From positions 310,001 to 374,000 of the forward strand of contig JBBELK010001198.1 in assembly GCA_037783545.1 (NCBI GenBank): a DNA stretch of 64,000 nucleotides, read 5' to 3'. Under the pieces are notes generated by a model. The model worked only from the letters and a program-made list of their open reading frames with translations, did no database searches and was not told where the DNA came from. The stretch's first letter is position 1. Every line of letters begins with the position of its first letter. The position numbers and the translations under genes were made by a program. This DNA comes from Henricia sp. BOLD:AAB3569. Its lineage: Eukaryota > Echinodermata > Asteroidea > Spinulosida > Echinasteridae. This document shows positions 12,769 through 23,218 of this stretch, piece after piece.

Positions 12769-14849
12769 TTGACAGACTTTCGCCGGGAAATGGCAGAGAA
12801 ATTTCAAAGTTTAGAAAAAACTGGGTTGAGGCTTCCTGACTGCTCTCACGCAAACCGTGGCTGTCTGTACACACCTCTTTGGGGTACTCCTGAGTTGTGC
12901 GCATGCTCAGTCATTCGGACTGTCGTTAACGCACCGCAGTTTGGCTCGGAAATTTGGTCAAAGTGTGGTCCAAACGTCGGCAAATTTGGAGGTCGAAAAA
13001 TGTTCCGACCAACTTCAAATTTTGCATGCCCTAAACTCTCTACATTGCGCACTTGTCATAAAAAATTGACAGACTTTCGCCGGGAAATGGCAGAGAAATT
13101 TCAAAGTTTAGAAAAAACTGGTTTGAGGCTTCCTGACTGCTCTCGCGCAAACCGTGGCTGTCTGTACACACCTCTTTGGGGTACTCCTGAGTTGTGCGCA
13201 TGCTCAGTCATTCGGACTGTCGTTAACGCACCGCAGTTTGGCTCGGCAATTTGGTCAAAGTGTGGTCCAAACGTCGGCAAATTTGGAGGTCGAAAAATGT
13301 TCCGACGAACTTCAAATTTTGCATGCCCTAAACTCTCTATATTGCGCACTTGTCATAAAAAATTGACAGACTTTCGCCGGGAAATGGCAGAGAAATTTCA
13401 AAGTTTAGAAAAAACTCGGTTGAGGCTTCCTGACTGCTCTCACGCAAACCGTGGCTGACTGTACACACCTCTTTGGGGTACTCCTGAGTTGTGCGCATGC
13501 TCAGTCATTCGGACTGTCGTTAACGCACCGCAGTTTGGCTCGGCAATTTGGTCAAAGTGTGGTCCAAACGTCGGCAAATTTGGAGGTCGAAAAATGTTCC
13601 GACGAACTTCAAATTTTGCATGCCCTAAACTCTCTATATTGCGCACTTGTCATAACAAAATTGACAGACTTTCGCCGGGAAATGGCAGAGAAATTTCAAA
13701 GTTTAGAAAAAACTGGGTTGAGGCTTCCTGACTGCTCTCACGCAAACCGTGGCTGTCTGTACACACCTCTTTGGGGTACTCCTGAGTTGTGCGCATGCTC
13801 AGTCATTCGGACTGTCGTTAACGCACCGCAGTTTGGCTCGGCAATTTGGTCAAAGTGTGGTCCAAACGTCGGCAAATTTGGAGGTCGAAAAATGTTCCGA
13901 CGAACTTCAAATTTTGCATGCCCTAAACTCTCTATATTGCGCACTTGTCATAAAAAATTGACAGACTTTCGCCGGGAAATGGCAGAGAAATTTCAAAGTT
14001 TAGAAAAAACTGGGTTGAGGCTTCCTGACTGCTCTCACGCAAACCGTGGCTGTCTGTACACACCTCTTTGGGGTACTCCTGAGTTGTGCGCATGCTCAGT
14101 CATTCGGACTGTCGTTAACGCACCGCAGTTTGGCTCGGAAATTTGGTCAAAGTGTGGTCCAAACGTCGGCAAATTTGGAGGTCGAAAAATGTTCCGACCA
14201 ACTTCAAATTTTGCATGCCCTAAACTCTCTATATTGCGCACTTGTCATAAAAAATTGACAGACTTTCGCCGGGAAATGGCAGAGAAATTTCAAAGTTTAG
14301 AAAAAACTGGGTTGAGGCTTCCTGACTGCTCTCGCGCAAACCGTGGCTGTCTGTACACACCTCTTTGGGGTACTCCTGAGTTGTGCGCATGCTCAGTCAT
14401 TCGGACTGTCGTTAACGCACCGCAGTTTGGCTCGGCAATTTGGTCAAAGTGTGGTCCAAACGTCGGCAAATTTGGAGGTCGAAAAATGTTCCGACGAACT
14501 TCAAATTTTGCATGCCCTAAACTCTCTATATTGCGCACTTGTCATAAAAAATTGACAGACTTTCGCCGGGAAATGGCAGAGAAATTTCAAAGTTTAGAAA
14601 AAACTCGGTTGAGGCTTCCTGACTGCTCTCACGCAAACCGTGGCTGACTGTACACACCTCTTTGGGGTACTCCTGAGTTGTGCGCATGCTCAGTCATTCG
14701 GACTGTCGTTAACGCACCGCAGTTTGGCTCGGCAATTTGGTCAAAGTGTGGTCCAAACGTCGGCAAATTTGGAGGTCGAAAAATGTTCCGACCAACTTCA
14801 AATTTTGCATGCCCTAAACTCTCTATATTGCGCACTTGTCATAAAAAAT
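12769..14849 (+). repeat. 7-monomer block, copy 2 of the 12-monomer-spaced duplication
   Basis: Repeats the order of marks in 9,200-11,281. Differences seen include ACTGGTTTGAGG near 13,119, AAAATTGAC in place of AAAATTCAC, and a 6-A instead of 7-A run before the second GCTCGGAAATT monomer. Confidence 0.85.
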
Positions 14850-15145
14850 TGACAGACTTTCGCCGGGAAATGGCAGAGAAATTTCAAAGTTTAGAAAAAA
14901 CTGGGTTGAGGCTTCCTGACTGCTCTCGCGCAAACCGTGGCTGTCTGTACACACCTCTTTGGGGTACTCCTGAGTTGTGCGCATGCTCAGTCATTCGGAC
15001 TGTCGTTAACGCACCGCAGTTTGGCTCGGCAATTTGGTCAAAGTGTGGTCCAAACGTCGGCAAATTTGGAGGTCGAAAAATGTTCCGACGAACTTCAAAT
15101 TTTGCATGCCCTAAACTCTCTATATTGCGCACTTGTCATAACAAA

Positions 15146-16633
15146 TTGACAGACTTTCGCCAGGAAATGGCAGAGAAATTTCAAAGTTTAGAAAAAACTG
15201 GGTTGAGGCTTCCTGACTGCTCTCGCGCAAACCGTGGCTGTCTGTACACACCTCTTTGGGGTACTCCTGAGTTGTGCGCATGCTCAGTCATTCGGACTGT
15301 CGTTAACGCACCGCAGTTTGGCTCGGCAATTTGGTCAAAGTGTGGTCCAAACGTCGGCAAATTTGGAGGTCGAAAAATGTTCCGACCAACTTCAAATTTT
15401 GCATGCCCTAAACTCTCTATATTGCGCACTTGTCATAAAAAATTGACAGACTTTCGCCGGGAAATGGCAGAGAAATTTCAAAGTTTAGAAAAAACTGGGT
15501 TGAGGCTTCCTGACTGCTCTCGCGCAAACCGTGGCTGTCTGTACACACCTCTTTGGGGTACTCCTGAGTTGTGCGCATGCTCAGTCATTCGGACTGTCGT
15601 TAACGCACCGCAGTTTGGCTCGGCAATTTGGTCAAAGTGTGGTCCAAACGTCGGCAAATTTGGAGGTCGAAAAATGTTCCGACGAACTTCAAATTTTGCA
15701 TGCCCTAAACTCTCTATATTGCGCACTTGTCATAAAAAATTGACAGACTTTCGCCGGGAAATGGCAGAGAAATTTCAAAGTTTAGAAAAAACTCGGTTGA
15801 GGCTTCCTGACTGCTCTCACGCAAACCGTGGCTGACTGTACACACCTCTTTGGGGTACTCCTGAGTTGTGCGCATGCTCAGTCATTCGGACTGTCGTTAA
15901 CGCACCGCAGTTTGGCTCGGCAATTTGGTCAAAGTGTGGTCCAAACGTCGGCAAATTTGAAGGTCGAAAAATGTTCCGACGAACTTCAAATTTTGCATGC
16001 CCTAAACTCTCTATATTGCGCACTTGTCATAAACAAATTGACAGACTTTCGCCGGGAAATTGCAGAGAAATTTCAAAGTTTAGAAAAAACTGGGTTGAGG
16101 CTTCCTGACTGCTCTCACGCAAACCGTGGCTGTCTGTACACACCTCTTTGGGGTACTCCTGAGTTGTGCGCATGCTCAGTCATTCGGACTGTCGTTAACG
16201 CACCGCAGTTTGGCTCGGCAATTTGGTCAAAGTGTGGTCCAAACGTCGGCAAATTTGGAGGTCGAAAAATGTTCCGACGAACTTCAAATTTTGCATGCCC
16301 TAAACTCTCTATATTGCGCACTTGTCATAACAAAATTGACAGACTTTCGCCGGGAAATGGCAGAGAAATTTCAAAGTTTAGAAAAAACTGGGTTGAGGCT
16401 TCCTGACTGCTCTCACGCAAACCGTGGCTGTCTGTACACACCTCTTTAGGGTACTCCTGAGTTGTGCGCATGCTCAGTCATTCGGACTGTCGTTAACGCA
16501 CCGCAGTTTGGCTCGGCAATTTGGTCAAAGTGTGGTCCAAACGTCGGCAAATTTGGAGGTCGAAAAATGTTCCGACGAACTTCAAATTTTGCATGCCCTA
16601 AACTCTCTATATTGCGCACTTGTCATAACAAAT
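15146..16633 (+). repeat. 5-mer higher-order block, copy 2 of 3
   Basis: Carries the same ordered marks as 10,984-12,471. Its first monomer is G80 rather than A80. The A96 monomer has private changes TTTGAAGG (about 15,958) and AAATTGCAG (about 16,059). A 7-A run follows the GCCAGGAA monomer. Confidence 0.86.
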
Positions 16634-17525
16634 TGACAGACTTTCGCCAGGAAATGGCAGAGAAATTTCAAAGTTTAGAAAAAAACTGGGTTGAGGCTTC
16701 CTGACTGCTCTCGCGCAAACCGTGGCTGTCTGTACACACCTCTTTGGGGTACTCCTGAGTTGTGCACATGCTCAGTCATTCGGACTGTCGTTAACGCACC
16801 GCAGTTTGGCTCGGCAATTTGGTCAAAGTGTGGTCCAAACGTCGGCAAATTTGGAGGTCGAAAAATGTTCCGACGAACTTCAAATTTTGCATGCCCTAAA
16901 CTCTCTATATTGCGCACTTGTCATAAAAAAATTGACAGACTTTCGCCGGGAAATGGCAGAGAAATTTCAAAGTTTAGAAAAAACTGGGTTGAGGCTTCCT
17001 GACTGCTCTCACGCAAACCGTGGCTGTCTGTACACACCTCTTTGGGGTACTCCTGAGTTGTGCGCATGCTCAGTCATTCGGACTGTCGTTAACGCACCGC
17101 AGTTTGGCTCGGCAATTTGGTCAAAGTGTGGTCCAAACGTCGGCAAATTTGGAGGTCGAAAAATTTTCCGACGAACTTCAAATTTTGCATGCCCTAAACT
17201 CTCTATATTGCGCACTTGTCATAAAAAATTGACAGACTTTCGCCGGGAAATGGCAGAGAAATTTCAAAGTTTAGAAAAAACTGGGTTGAGGCTTCCTGAC
17301 TGCTCTCACGCAAACCGTGGCTGTCTGTACACACCTCTTTGGGGTACTCCTGAGTTGTGCGCATGCTCAGTCATTCGGACTGTCGTTAACGCACCGCAGT
17401 TTGGCTCGGCAATTTGGTCAAAGTGTGGTCCAAACGTCGGCAAATTTGGAGGTCGAAAAATGTTCCGACGAACTTCAAATTTTGCATGCCCTAAACTCTC
17501 TATATTGCGCACTTGTCATAACAAA
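16634..17525 (+). repeat. 3-mer unit, copy 1 (892 bp)
   Basis: Order: G80 with A133 (TGCACATG), A80 with AAAATTTTCC, A80 with C294 and then GCCAGGAA. The first two monomers and their marks recur from 17,526 at an offset of about 892 bp. Confidence 0.85.
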
Positions 17526-18416
17526 TTGACAGACTTTCGCCAGGAAATGGCAGAGAAATTTCAAAGTTTAGAAAAAACTGGGTTGAGGCTTCCTGACTGC
17601 TCTCGCGCAAACCGTGGCTGTCTGTACACACCTCTTTGGGGTACTCCTGAGTTGTGCACATGCTCAGTCATTCGGACTGTCGTTAACGCACCGCAGTTTG
17701 GCTCGGCAATTTGGTCAAAGTGTGGTCCAAACGTCGGCAAATTTGGAGGTCGAAAAATGTTCCGACGAACTTCAAATTTTGCATGCCCTAAACTCTCTAT
17801 ATTGCGCACTTGTCATAAAAAATTGACAGACTTTCGCCGGGAAATGGCAGAGAAATTTCAAAGTTTAGAAAAAACTGGGTTGAGGCTTCCTGACTGCTCT
17901 CACGCAAACCGTGGCTGTCTGTACACACCTCTTTGGGGTACTCCTGAGTTGTGCGCATGCTCAGTCATTCGGACTGTCGTTAACGCACCGCAGTTTGGCT
18001 CGGCAATTTGGTCAAAGTGTGGTCCAAACGTCGGCAAATTTGGAGGTCGAAAAATTTTCCGACGAACTTCAAATTTTGCATGCCCTAAACTCTCTATATT
18101 GCGCACTTGTCATAAAAAATTGACAGACTTTCGCCGGGAAATGGCAGAGAAATTTCAAAGTTTAGAAAAAACTGGGTTGAGGCTTCCTGACTGCTCTCAC
18201 GCAAACCGTGGCTGTCTGTACACACCTCTTTGGGGTACTCCTGAGTTGTGCGCATGCTCAGTCATTCGGACTGTCGTTAACGCACCGCAGTTTGGCTCGG
18301 CAATTTGGTCAAAGTGTGGTCCAAACGTCGGCAAATTTGGAGGTCGAAAAATGTTCCGACGAACTTCAAATTTTGCATGCCCTAAACTCTCTATATTGCG
18401 CACTTGTCATAAAAAA
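17526..18416 (+). repeat. 3-mer unit, copy 2 (partly diverged)
   Basis: Repeats the A133 and AAAATTTTCC monomers of the preceding unit. The third monomer lacks C294, so the duplication boundary lies within or before it. Confidence 0.8.
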
Positions 18417-18713
18417 TTGACAGACTTTCGCCGGGAAATGGCAGAGAAATTTCAAAGTTTAGAAAAAACTGGGTTGAGGCTTCCTGACTGCTCTCACGCA
18501 AACCGTGGCTGTCTGTACACACCTCTTTGGGGTACTCCTGAGTTGTGCGCATGCTCAGTCATTCGGACTGTCGTTAACGCACCGCAGTTTGGCTCGGCAA
18601 TTTGGTCAAAGTGTGGTCCAAACGTCGGCAAATTTGGAGGTCGAAAAATGTTCCGACGAACTTCAAATTTTGCATGCCCTAAACTCTCTATATTGCGCAC
18701 TTGTCATAAAAAA
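18417..18713 (+). repeat. Representative consensus monomer (A80/T146 type)
   Basis: This copy carries the commonest base at every marked site and serves as the reference unit. Landmarks by monomer position: A-runs at 47-52, 228-232 and 292-297; one TGTACA (about 99-104); one GTTAAC (about 158-163); two GCATGC sites (about 133-138 and 256-261); and two TGCGCA sites. Short inverted repeats are CACG/CGTG around 79-90, CTGAG/CTCAG around 122-141, CAGTC/GACTG at 140-154, and CGTCGG/CCGACG around 207-242 with a loop of about 24 nt. A direct repeat CGGCAATTTGG / CGGCAAATTTGG lies about 31 bp apart near 179 and 210. GTTAAC occurs once in nearly every copy, so a cutter at that site should give a 297-bp ladder. 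Confidence 0.9.
18556..18570. repeat. CAGTC-ATTCG-GACTG hairpin within the monomer (shown in the reference copy)
   Basis: A perfect 5-bp inverted repeat with a 5-nt loop at monomer positions 140-154, present in essentially all copies. The widespread T146/C146 mark changes only the loop (ATTCG to ACTCG) and leaves both arms intact. Whether the structure forms in DNA or RNA is not shown. Confidence 0.7.
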
Positions 18714-19010
18714 TTGACAGACTTTCGCCGGGAAATGGCAGAGAAATTTCAAAGTTTAGAAAAAACTGGGTTGAGGCTTCCTGACTGCTCTCGCGCAAAC
18801 CGTGGCTGTCTGTACACACCTCTTTGGGGTACTCCTGAGTTGTGCGCATGCTCAGTCATTCGGACTGTCGTTAACGCACCGCAGTTTGGCTCGGCAATTT
18901 GGTCAAAGTGTGGTCCAAACGTCGGCAAATTTGGAGGTCTAAAAAATTTCCGACGAACTTCAAATTTTGCATGCCCTAAACTCTCTATATTGCGCACTTG
19001 TCATAAAAAA
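18714..19010 (+). repeat. Divergent G80 monomer with GGTCTAAAAAATTTCC
   Basis: A G80/T146 monomer in which GGTCGAAAAATGTTCC has become GGTCTAAAAAATTTCC, changing two sites together. No other monomer in the window has this combination. A related GGTCTAAAAATG occurs alone near 63,293. Confidence 0.85.
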
Positions 19011-20215
19011 TTGACAGACTTTCGCCGGGAAATGGCAGAGAAATTTCAAAGTTTAGAAAAAACTGGGTTGAGGCTTCCTGACTGCTCTCACGCAAACCGT
19101 GGCTGTCTGTACACACCTCTTTGGGGTACTCCTGAGTTGTGCGCATGCTCAGTCATTCGGACTGTCGTTAACGCACCGCAGTTTGGCTCGGCAATTTGGT
19201 CAAAGTGTGGTCCAAACGTCGGCAAATTTGGAGGTCGAAAAATGTTCCGACGAACTTCAAATTTTGCATGCCCTAAACTCTCTATATTGCGCACTTGTCA
19301 TAAAAAATTGACAGACTTTCGCCGGGAAATGGCAGAGAAATTTCAAAGTTTAGAAAAAACTGGGTTGAGGCTTCCTGACTGCTCTCACGCAAACCGTGGC
19401 TGTCTGTACACACCTCTTTGGGGTACTCCTGAGTTGTGCGCATGCTCAGTCATTCGGACTGTCGTTAACGCACCGCAGTTTGGCTCGGCAATTTGGTCAA
19501 AGTGTGGTCCAAACGTCGGCAAATTTGGAGGTCGAAAAATGTTCCGACGAACTTCAAATTTTGCATGCCCTAAACTCTCTATATTGCGCACTTGTCATAA
19601 AAAATTGACAGACTTTCGCCGGGAAATGGCAGAGAAATTTCAAAGTTTAGAAAAAACTGGGTTGAGGCTTCCTGACTGCTCTCACGCAAACCGTGGCTGT
19701 CTGTACACACCTCTTTGGGGTACTCCTGAGTTGTGCGCATGCTCAGTCATTCGGACTGTCGTTAACGCACCGCAGTTTGGCTCGGCAATTTGGTCAAAGT
19801 GTGGTCCAAACGTCGGCAAATTTGGAGGTCGAAAAATGTTCCGACGAACTTCAAATTTTGCATGCCCTAAACTCTCTATATTGCGCACTTGTCATAAAAA
19901 AATTGACAGACTTTCGCCGGGAAATGGCAGAGAAATTTCAAAGTTTAGAAAAAACTCGGTTGAGGCTTCCTGACTGCTCTCACGCAAACCGTGGCTGTCT
20001 GTACACACCTCTTTGGGGTACTCCTGAGTTGTGCGCATGCTCAGTCATTCGGACTGTCGTTAACGCACCGCAGTTTGGCTCGGCAATTTGGTCAAAGTGT
20101 GGTCCAAACGTCGGCAAATTTGGAGGTCGAAAAATGTTCCGACGAACTTCAAATTTTGCATGCCCTAAACTCTCTATATTGCGCACTTGTCATAACAAAT
20201 TGACAGACTTTCGCC
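19011..20215 (+). repeat. 4-monomer block, copy 1 of a 10-monomer-spaced duplication
   Basis: Three A80 monomers, the third ending in a 7-A run, then a C55/A80 monomer with C294. The 16-bp hairpin insertion follows directly. All landmark positions recur at 22,000-23,204 with a constant offset of 2,989 bp. Confidence 0.88.
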
Positions 20216-20229
20216 GGGAAAGTCTGTCA
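20201..20229. repeat. 12-bp-arm hairpin made by a 16-bp insertion, site 1
   Basis: Left arm TGACAGACTTTC (20,201-20,212), loop GCCGG, right arm GAAAGTCTGTCA (20,218-20,229). The arms are perfect inverted copies. The right arm exists only because GTCTGTCAGACCAAAA (20,222-20,237) is inserted between GGGAAA and TGGCAG. The landmark spacing here is 313 instead of 297. Confidence 0.95.
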
Positions 20230-21702
20230 GACCAAAATGGCAGAGAAATTTCAAAGTTTAGAAAAAACTCGGTTGAGGCTTCCTGACTGCTCTCACGCAA
20301 ACCGTGGCTGTCTGTACACACCTCTTTGGGGTACTCCTGAGTTGTGCGCATGCTCAGTCATTCGGACTGTCGTTAACGCACCGCAGTTTGGCTCGGCAAT
20401 TTGGTCAAAGTGTGGTCCAAACGTCGGCAAATTTGGAGGTCGAAAAATGTTCCGACCAACTTCAAATTTTGCATGCCCTAAACTCTCTATATTGCGCACT
20501 TGTCATAAAAAATTGACAGACTTTCGCCGGGAAATGGCAGAGAAATTTCAAAGTTTAGAAAAAACTGGGTTGAGGCTTCCTGACTGCTCTCGCGCAAACC
20601 GTGGCTGTCTGTACACACCTCTTTGGGGTACTCCTGAGTTGTGCGCATGCTCAGTCATTCGGACTGTCGTTAACGCACCGCAGTTTGGCTCGGCAATTTG
20701 GTCAAAGTGTGGTCCAAACGTCGGCAAATTTGGAGGTCGAAAAATGTTCCGACGAACTTCAAATTTTGCATGCCCTAAACTCTCTATATTGCGCACTTGT
20801 CATAAAAAATTGACAGACTTTCGCCGGGAAATGGCAGAGAAATTTCAAAGTTTAGAAAAAACTCGGTTGAGGCTTCCTGACTGCTCTCACGCAAACCGTG
20901 GCTGACTGTACACACCTCTTTGGGGTACTCCTGAGTTGTGCGCATGCTCAGTCATTCGGACTGTCGTTAACGCACCGCAGTTTGGCTCGGCAATTTGGTC
21001 AAAGTGTGGTCCAAACGTCGGCAAATTTGGAGGTCGAAAAATGTTCCGACGAACTTCAAATTTTGCATGCCCTAAACTCTCTATATTGCGCACTTGTCAT
21101 AAACAAATTGACAGACTTTCGCCGGGAAATGGCAGAGAAATTTCAAAGTTTAGAAAAAACTGGGTTGAGGCTTCCTGACTGCTCTCACGCAAACCGTGGC
21201 TGTCTGTACACACCTCTTTGGGGTACTCCTGAGTTGTGCGCATGCTCAGTCATTCGGACTGTCGTTAACGCACCGCAGTTTGGCTCGGCAATTTGGTCAA
21301 AGTGTGGTCCAAACGTCGGCAAATTTGGAGGTCGAAAAATGTTCCGACGAACTTCAAATTTTGCATGCCCTAAACTCTCTATATTGCGCACTTGTCATAA
21401 CAAAATTGACAGACTTTCGCCGGGAAATGGCAGAGAAATTTCAAAGTTTAGAAAAAACTGGGTTGAGGCTTCCTGACTGCTCTCACGCAAACCGTGGCTG
21501 TCTGTACACACCTCTTTAGGGTACTCCTGAGTTGTGCGCATGCTCAGTCATTCGGACTGTCGTTAACGCACCGCAGTTTGGCTCGGCAATTTGGTCAAAG
21601 TGTGGTCCAAACGTCGGCAAATTTGGAGGTCGAAAAATGTTCCGACGAACTTCAAATTTTGCATGCCCTAAACTCTCTATATTGCGCACTTGTCATAACA
21701 AA
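20216..21702 (+). repeat. 5-mer higher-order block, copy 3 of 3
   Basis: Same ordered marks as the blocks at 10,984 and 15,146. It starts just after the first 16-bp hairpin insertion. It is followed by a G80 monomer with AAATTTTGAGG near 21,917, which puts a stop in the long open frame. Confidence 0.86.
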
Positions 21703-21999
21703 TTGACAGACTTTCGCCAGGAAATGGCAGAGAAATTTCAAAGTTTAGAAAAAACTGGGTTGAGGCTTCCTGACTGCTCTCGCGCAAACCGTGGCTGTCT
21801 GTACACACCTCTTTGGGGTACTCCTGAGTTGTGCGCATGCTCAGTCATTCGGACTGTCGTTAACGCACCGCAGTTTGGCTCGGCAATTTGGTCAAAGTGT
21901 GGTCCAAACGTCGGCAAATTTTGAGGTCGAAAAATGTTCCGACGAACTTCAAATTTTGCATGCCCTAAACTCTCTATATTGCGCACTTGTCATAAAAAA

Positions 22000-23204
22000 T
22001 TGACAGACTTTCGCCGGGAAATGGCAGAGAAATTTCAAAGTTTAGAAAAAACTGGGTTGAGGCTTCCTGACTGCTCTCACGCAAACCGTGGCTGTCTGTA
22101 CACACCTCTTTGGGGTACTCCTGAGTTGTGCGCATGCTCAGTCATTCGGACTGTCGTTAACGCACCGCAGTTTGGCTCGGCAATTTGGTCAAAGTGTGGT
22201 CCAAACGTCGGCAAATTTGGAGGTCGAAAAATGTTCCGACGAACTTCAAATTTTGCATGCCCTAAACTCTCTATATTGCGCACTTGTCATAAAAAATTGA
22301 CAGACTTTCGCCGGGAAATGGCAGAGAAATTTCAAAGTTTAGAAAAAACTGGGTTGAGGCTTCCTGACTGCTCTCACGCAAACCGTGGCTGTCTGTACAC
22401 ACCTCTTTGGGGTACTCCTGAGTTGTGCGCATGCTCAGTCATTCGGACTGTCGTTAACGCACCGCAGTTTGGCTCGGCAATTTGGTCAAAGTGTGGTCCA
22501 AACGTCGGCAAATTTGGAGGTCGAAAAATGTTCCGACGAACTTCAAATTTTGCATGCCCTAAACTCTCTATATTGCGCACTTGTCATAAAAAATTGACAG
22601 ACTTTCGCCGGGAAATGGCAGAGAAATTTCAAAGTTTAGAAAAAACTGGGTTGAGGCTTCCTGACTGCTCTCACGCAAACCGTGGCTGTCTGTACACACC
22701 TCTTTGGGGTACTCCTGAGTTGTGCGCATGCTCAGTCATTCGGACTGTCGTTAACGCACCGCAGTTTGGCTCGGCAATTTGGTCAAAGTGTGGTCCAAAC
22801 GTCGGCAAATTTGGAGGTCGAAAAATGTTCCGACGAACTTCAAATTTTGCATGCCCTAAACTCTCTATATTGCGCACTTGTCATAAAAAAATTGACAGAC
22901 TTTCGCCGGGAAATGGCAGAGAAATTTCAAAGTTTAGAAAAAACTCGGTTGAGGCTTCCTGACTGCTCTCACGCAAACCGTGGCTGTCTGTACACACCTC
23001 TTTGGGGTACTCCTGAGTTGTGCGCATGCTCAGTCATTCGGACTGTCGTTAACGCACCGCAGTTTGGCTCGGCAATTTGGTCAAAGTGTGGTCCAAACGT
23101 CGGCAAATTTGGAGGTCGAAAAATGTTCCGACGAACTTCAAATTTTGCATGCCCTAAACTCTCTATATTGCGCACTTGTCATAACAAATTGACAGACTTT
23201 CGCC
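22000..23204 (+). repeat. 4-monomer block, copy 2 of the 10-monomer-spaced duplication
   Basis: Matches 19,011-20,215 at every mark I compared, including the 7-A linker, C55, C294 and the following 16-bp insertion. This implies the insertion was copied along with a multi-monomer segment rather than arising twice. Confidence 0.88.
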
Positions 23205-23218
23205 GGGAAAGTCTGTCA
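23190..23218. repeat. 12-bp-arm hairpin made by a 16-bp insertion, site 2
   Basis: Identical inverted repeat to site 1, with the insertion at 23,211-23,226. It is 2,989 bp downstream of site 1 in the same monomer context (C294 linker before it, TCGG after it), so it is part of the larger duplication. Confidence 0.95.

Larger units (their letters stand above)
16722..19973 (+). other. Open frame of 1,083 codons across monomers, probably not a gene
   Basis: Starts at GTG in one monomer, moves into the stop-free frame through a 7-A linker near 16,925, and leaves it at another 7-A linker near 19,895. Both boundaries are slippage in the same A-run. Confidence 0.12.

Noticed and set aside
18640..18670. 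Possible CENP-B box on the reverse strand (TTCGTCGGAA)
   Set aside because: It shares only TTCGT and GGAA with the box. The essential CGGG part is absent (the sequence continues CATTTT).
18548..18702. Monomer might be an old dimer of about 148-bp halves, since TGCGCA recurs 148 bp apart
   Set aside because: Flanking bases of the two TGCGCA words do not align beyond a few scattered matches, so there is no support for two homologous halves.
20222..20237. The 16-bp insertion as a transposon footprint or small mobile element
   Set aside because: It has no target-site duplication and its first part is a reverse copy of the neighbouring arm, which a fold-back event explains better.
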